Shown in pieces: positions 61,679 to 64,000 of a stretch of 64,000 bases of DNA; position 1 is the stretch's first letter; every line of letters begins with the position of its first letter. Origin of the DNA: Hyphomicrobiales bacterium (GTDB taxonomy: Bacteria > Pseudomonadota > Alphaproteobacteria > Rhizobiales > Kaistiaceae); NCBI GenBank assembly GCA_017305635.1, contig JAFKKF010000006.1:1-64000 (forward strand). Direction: 5' to 3'. The translations under genes and the position numbers were made by a program. The notes beneath the pieces are model-generated. The model was not told the DNA's origin. It made no database searches and worked only from the letters and a program-made list of their open reading frames with translations.

Positions 61679-61896
61679 TGCTGGCCCTTGCCGGTGAAGC
61701 GACCATCCGTTCCGCCGGGCCCCGAAAGCACCCGGCGCCACGGGATATGGTAAGGGAGTGACCGTTCCGCAAGGAGCGGCGGGGCCGGCGTCGCGAAGGG
61801 ACAATGGCGGCTTCCGGCCATCCTGACAGGGAATTGACCGCGCCGGCCGGGGCCGGTCGGCTAGAGAAGACGGGAAGGCCAGCCGGGAGGGTCACG

Positions 61897-62823
61897 ATGC
61901 TCCGCAAGCTCCTCATCCTCGTGGTCGGGCTCGCCGCGATCGGCGGCGGCGCCTTCTACGTGCTGACCATCCCGCGCACGCTCGCCGCCACCGACCTGCC
62001 CGACCACAAGGCCGACCTCGCCAATGGCGAGACGATGTTCTGGGCCGGCGGCTGTGAATCCTGCCATGCGGCGGTCGATGCCAAGGGCGAGGACCTGAAG
62101 AAGCTCGGCGGCGGGCGCTCGCTCGCCACGCCATTCGGCACCTTCCACGTGCCCAACATCTCCAGCGACAAGGAGCATGGCATCGGCGCCTGGTCGACCC
62201 TCGACTTCGTCAATGCCATGAAGATGGGCATCGGCCCGGGCGGGACGCATCTCTACCCGGCCTTTCCCTATACCTCCTACCAGCGGATGAAGATCGAGGA
62301 CCTGATCGACCTCAAGGGCTACCTCGACACGCTGCCGGCGGTCGCCAGCGTGGTGCCGCCCCACGACCTGCCCTTCCCCTTTTCCGTCCGGCGCGGGCTC
62401 GGGCTCTGGCAGCTCCTCTATGTCGACGGGAAGACGCTGGCGCCCGATCCGAAGGCGACCGCCCCGATCAATCGCGGCGCCTACCTCGTCGAGGGCCCCG
62501 GCCATTGCGGCGAGTGCCACACGCCGCGCAACCTCATCGGCGGGCGGCAGGCGAGTCTGTCGCTCGCCGGTGGCCCCGCGCCGGAGGGCGACGGCCACAT
62601 CCCCAACATCACCCCGGACGAGGCGACCGGCATCGGCCGCTGGTCGCATGACGAGATCGTCCAGGCGCTCTCGACCGGCTTCACGCCGGACTTCGATGCC
62701 CTTGGCGGCGACATGGCCGCCGTCGTCCAGAACATCGGCCACCTGACGGCGGAGGACCAGAACGCCATGGCCGACTACCTGAAGGCGATACCGCCGATCA
62801 ACAACCCTAAGCCGCAGAAATAG
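61897..62823 (+). CDS. Diheme cytochrome c
   Basis: A 308-residue secreted or membrane-anchored protein with two CxxCH heme sites, CESCH (about residue 50) and CGECH (about 207). An N-terminal hydrophobic anchor (LLILVVGLAAIGGGAFYVL) holds it to the inner membrane. Repeated patterns VPNISSDKEHGIGAWS and IPNITPDEATGIGRWS supply heme surroundings in each half; the arrangement matches the cytochrome subunits of periplasmic alcohol/aldehyde dehydrogenases and gluconate dehydrogenase. The dehydrogenase partner is not in this window; a caspase-like gene follows 37 bp later. Confidence 0.9.
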   Translation: MLRKLLILVVGLAAIGGGAFYVLTIPRTLAATDLPDHKADLANGETMFWAGGCESCHAAVDAKGEDLKKLGGGRSLATPFGTFHVPNISSDKEHGIGAWSTLDFVNAMKMGIGPGGTHLYPAFPYTSYQRMKIEDLIDLKGYLDTLPAVASVVPPHDLPFPFSVRRGLGLWQLLYVDGKTLAPDPKATAPINRGAYLVEGPGHCGECHTPRNLIGGRQASLSLAGGPAPEGDGHIPNITPDEATGIGRWSHDEIVQALSTGFTPDFDALGGDMAAVVQNIGHLTAEDQNAMADYLKAIPPINNPKPQK

Positions 62824-62860
62824 CCCGAAAAAGCCGGACTCCGCCCCTAGTCGTCACGCC

Positions 62861-64000
62861 ATGCTCCCGCGCTTCGCCCTTCTCCTAGCATTTCCGGCCG
62901 GCCTTCTTGCCGCGAGTCCGGTCGCGGCCGCGGACCGCCTCTATGGTCTCGTCGTCGGCATCGACGACTATCGCGGCACGGTCAACGACCTGAAGGGCGC
63001 GGTGAACGATGCGAGGGACATTGCCGCGGCGCTGAGGGATGCCGGCGCGACCGACGTCCGCCTGCTCACCGACGGCGCCGCCACCAAGGCCGCGATCCAC
63101 GACGCCTGGCTGGCCCTGGTGAAGGAGGCCGTCCCCGGCGACACCATCGTCTTCAGCTATGCCGGCCATGGCGGGCAGGAGCCCGAGCCGGCCGGGCGGG
63201 ATGGCGAGGCCGACCACCTCAACGAGAATTTCATCCTCGCCAACTACGAGCCCTCCGGCCCCAATTCGCTCGAGCGGATCGTCGACGACGAGATGAACGA
63301 GTGGCTGAAGGTCGCCGACGACAAGGGGATCGAGGTCGTCTTCGTCGCCGATTCCTGCCATTCGGGCACCATGACCCGCGGCATCGGCAAGAATGTCGTC
63401 CGCTACCGTACCGGCACCTTCGCCGACCCCGACCTCGCCGGCGACCTCCTCAAGCTGCCCGATCCGGAAGCCGCGGCGATGGCGCCGCAGGATTTCAAGA
63501 ACGTCACCTTCATCGCGGCGACGCAGGACAACATGCTGACGCCGGAGCTGATGATCGACGGCGAGGTGCACGGGGCGCTCAGCTGGGCCTTCGCGCGCGC
63601 GGTACGCGGCGCCGCCGACGCCAATGGCGACGGACACCTGTCGCAGCAGGAGCTGCTCGCCTACCTGGTGCCGACCGTCGAGGCAGAGGCCGAGAACCAG
63701 CAGCAGCCGGGCATCGAGCCGCTCCGGCCGGTGGATCGGCCGATCATGCGCGCCATGACTGGCAGCAAGGCGGCGGCCGCCCCGGCCGAGGGGCCGCCGC
63801 TCCGGCTCTTCATCCGCGGCGACGTGCCGGCGCGCGTGCCGCTGGTGCCGGGCGTCATCCTCACCACGGACGAATCCGAAGCCGATCTCATCTGGGACCG
63901 CGCCGCGGGCACGGTCGACCATCGCATCGGCGGACGGGTGGCGGAGCACGCCGACGATGCCGCCATGCCGGCGATCCTGTCGAAATGGTCGGCGATCGCC
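62861..64000 (+). CDS. Secreted caspase-family (C14) protease with EF-hand loop, 5' part
   Basis: The gene runs off the right edge; 380 codons are visible. Signal peptide MLPRFALLLAFPAGLLAASP ends near VAAADR. The metacaspase-like p20 core follows: LYGLVVGIDDY, catalytic His103 in FSYAGHGGQEPEP and catalytic Cys166 in FVADSCHSGTMTR. An EF-hand-like calcium loop DANGDGHLSQQE occupies residues 253-264, then a region ending the visible part. Likely a periplasmic or exported cysteine protease, possibly calcium-controlled. The C-terminus, which might be a second domain, is outside the window. Confidence 0.88.
   Translation, partial: MLPRFALLLAFPAGLLAASPVAAADRLYGLVVGIDDYRGTVNDLKGAVNDARDIAAALRDAGATDVRLLTDGAATKAAIHDAWLALVKEAVPGDTIVFSYAGHGGQEPEPAGRDGEADHLNENFILANYEPSGPNSLERIVDDEMNEWLKVADDKGIEVVFVADSCHSGTMTRGIGKNVVRYRTGTFADPDLAGDLLKLPDPEAAAMAPQDFKNVTFIAATQDNMLTPELMIDGEVHGALSWAFARAVRGAADANGDGHLSQQELLAYLVPTVEAEAENQQQPGIEPLRPVDRPIMRAMTGSKAAAAPAEGPPLRLFIRGDVPARVPLVPGVILTTDESEADLIWDRAAGTVDHRIGGRVAEHADDAAMPAILSKWSAIA

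Overview
The window looks like part of the main chromosome of a GC-rich alphaproteobacterium of the order Hyphomicrobiales (Rhizobiales). The evidence is gene order and family content: mutM / crotonase / rpsT / dnaA / dnaN, lptC-lptA-lptB-rpoN-hpf-ptsN, ubiE-ubiB-coaBC-dut, a DUF1150 gene beside an hsp20 gene, and a RimK-like ligase of the RLAN type. No rRNA gene, transposase, integrase, phage gene or CRISPR array was found.

Region 1 (1 to about 14.5 kb) is accessory metabolism. It opens with the 5' end of a DoeB-like deacylase gene, a RidA-like gene and a TetR regulator. A tightly packed minus-strand operon of eleven genes (14072 down to 1880) follows: GntR/UTRA regulator, thiamine-diphosphate enzyme, a two-subunit CoA-transferase-like enzyme, CaiB/BaiF CoA-transferase, cyclase-family hydrolase, CUT2-type ABC importer (binding protein, ATPase, permease), a second cyclase-family hydrolase and an FGGY kinase. 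I do not recognise this gene set as a known pathway. It probably imports and degrades a polyol-, sugar-acid- or cyclic-type compound. It ends near a truncated gene butting onto the 3' end of a tRNA-Arg(CCG) gene, which suggests an island edge.

Region 2 (14.5 to 23.5 kb) holds a GNAT acetyltransferase behind an 8-bp tandem repeat, a RimK-like ligase, an MFS exporter, a sulfotransferase-like protein, two small unknown genes, a class A penicillin-binding protein and a transglutaminase-like protein.

Region 3 (23.5 to 41.2 kb) is the replication and housekeeping core: dut, coaBC (with an unusual N-terminal ribbon-helix-helix domain), a GreA/GreB-type factor, ubiB, ubiE, mutM, a crotonase, rpsT, a rhodanese, dnaA, dnaN, inverted recF, an M29 aminopeptidase, a fosmidomycin-resistance-type MFS protein and gyrB. 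Between the MFS gene and gyrB lies a short open reading frame whose Shine-Dalgarno region is an 18-nt perfect complement of the 16S rRNA tail. A promoter-like sequence precedes it, and hairpins and a terminator-like stem follow.

Region 4 (41.2 to 54.4 kb) has small membrane and unknown proteins, an ABC-2 exporter, polA (with a degenerate proofreading domain), a class III nucleotidyl cyclase, Dabb and DoxX proteins, and a five-gene minus-strand operon with overlapping genes (GST, queG, a repeat peptide, a YdeI-type protein, an SDR). uppP and a complex I NDUFA9-like protein complete it.

Region 5 (54.5 to 64 kb) has tRNA-Leu(CAG) with its own promoter and terminator, rnd, the lptCAB-rpoN-hpf-ptsN block, DUF1150 and hsp20. 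It ends with a diheme cytochrome c and the start of a secreted caspase-like protease carrying an EF-hand loop. All identifications are from reading the sequence; no database search was run.
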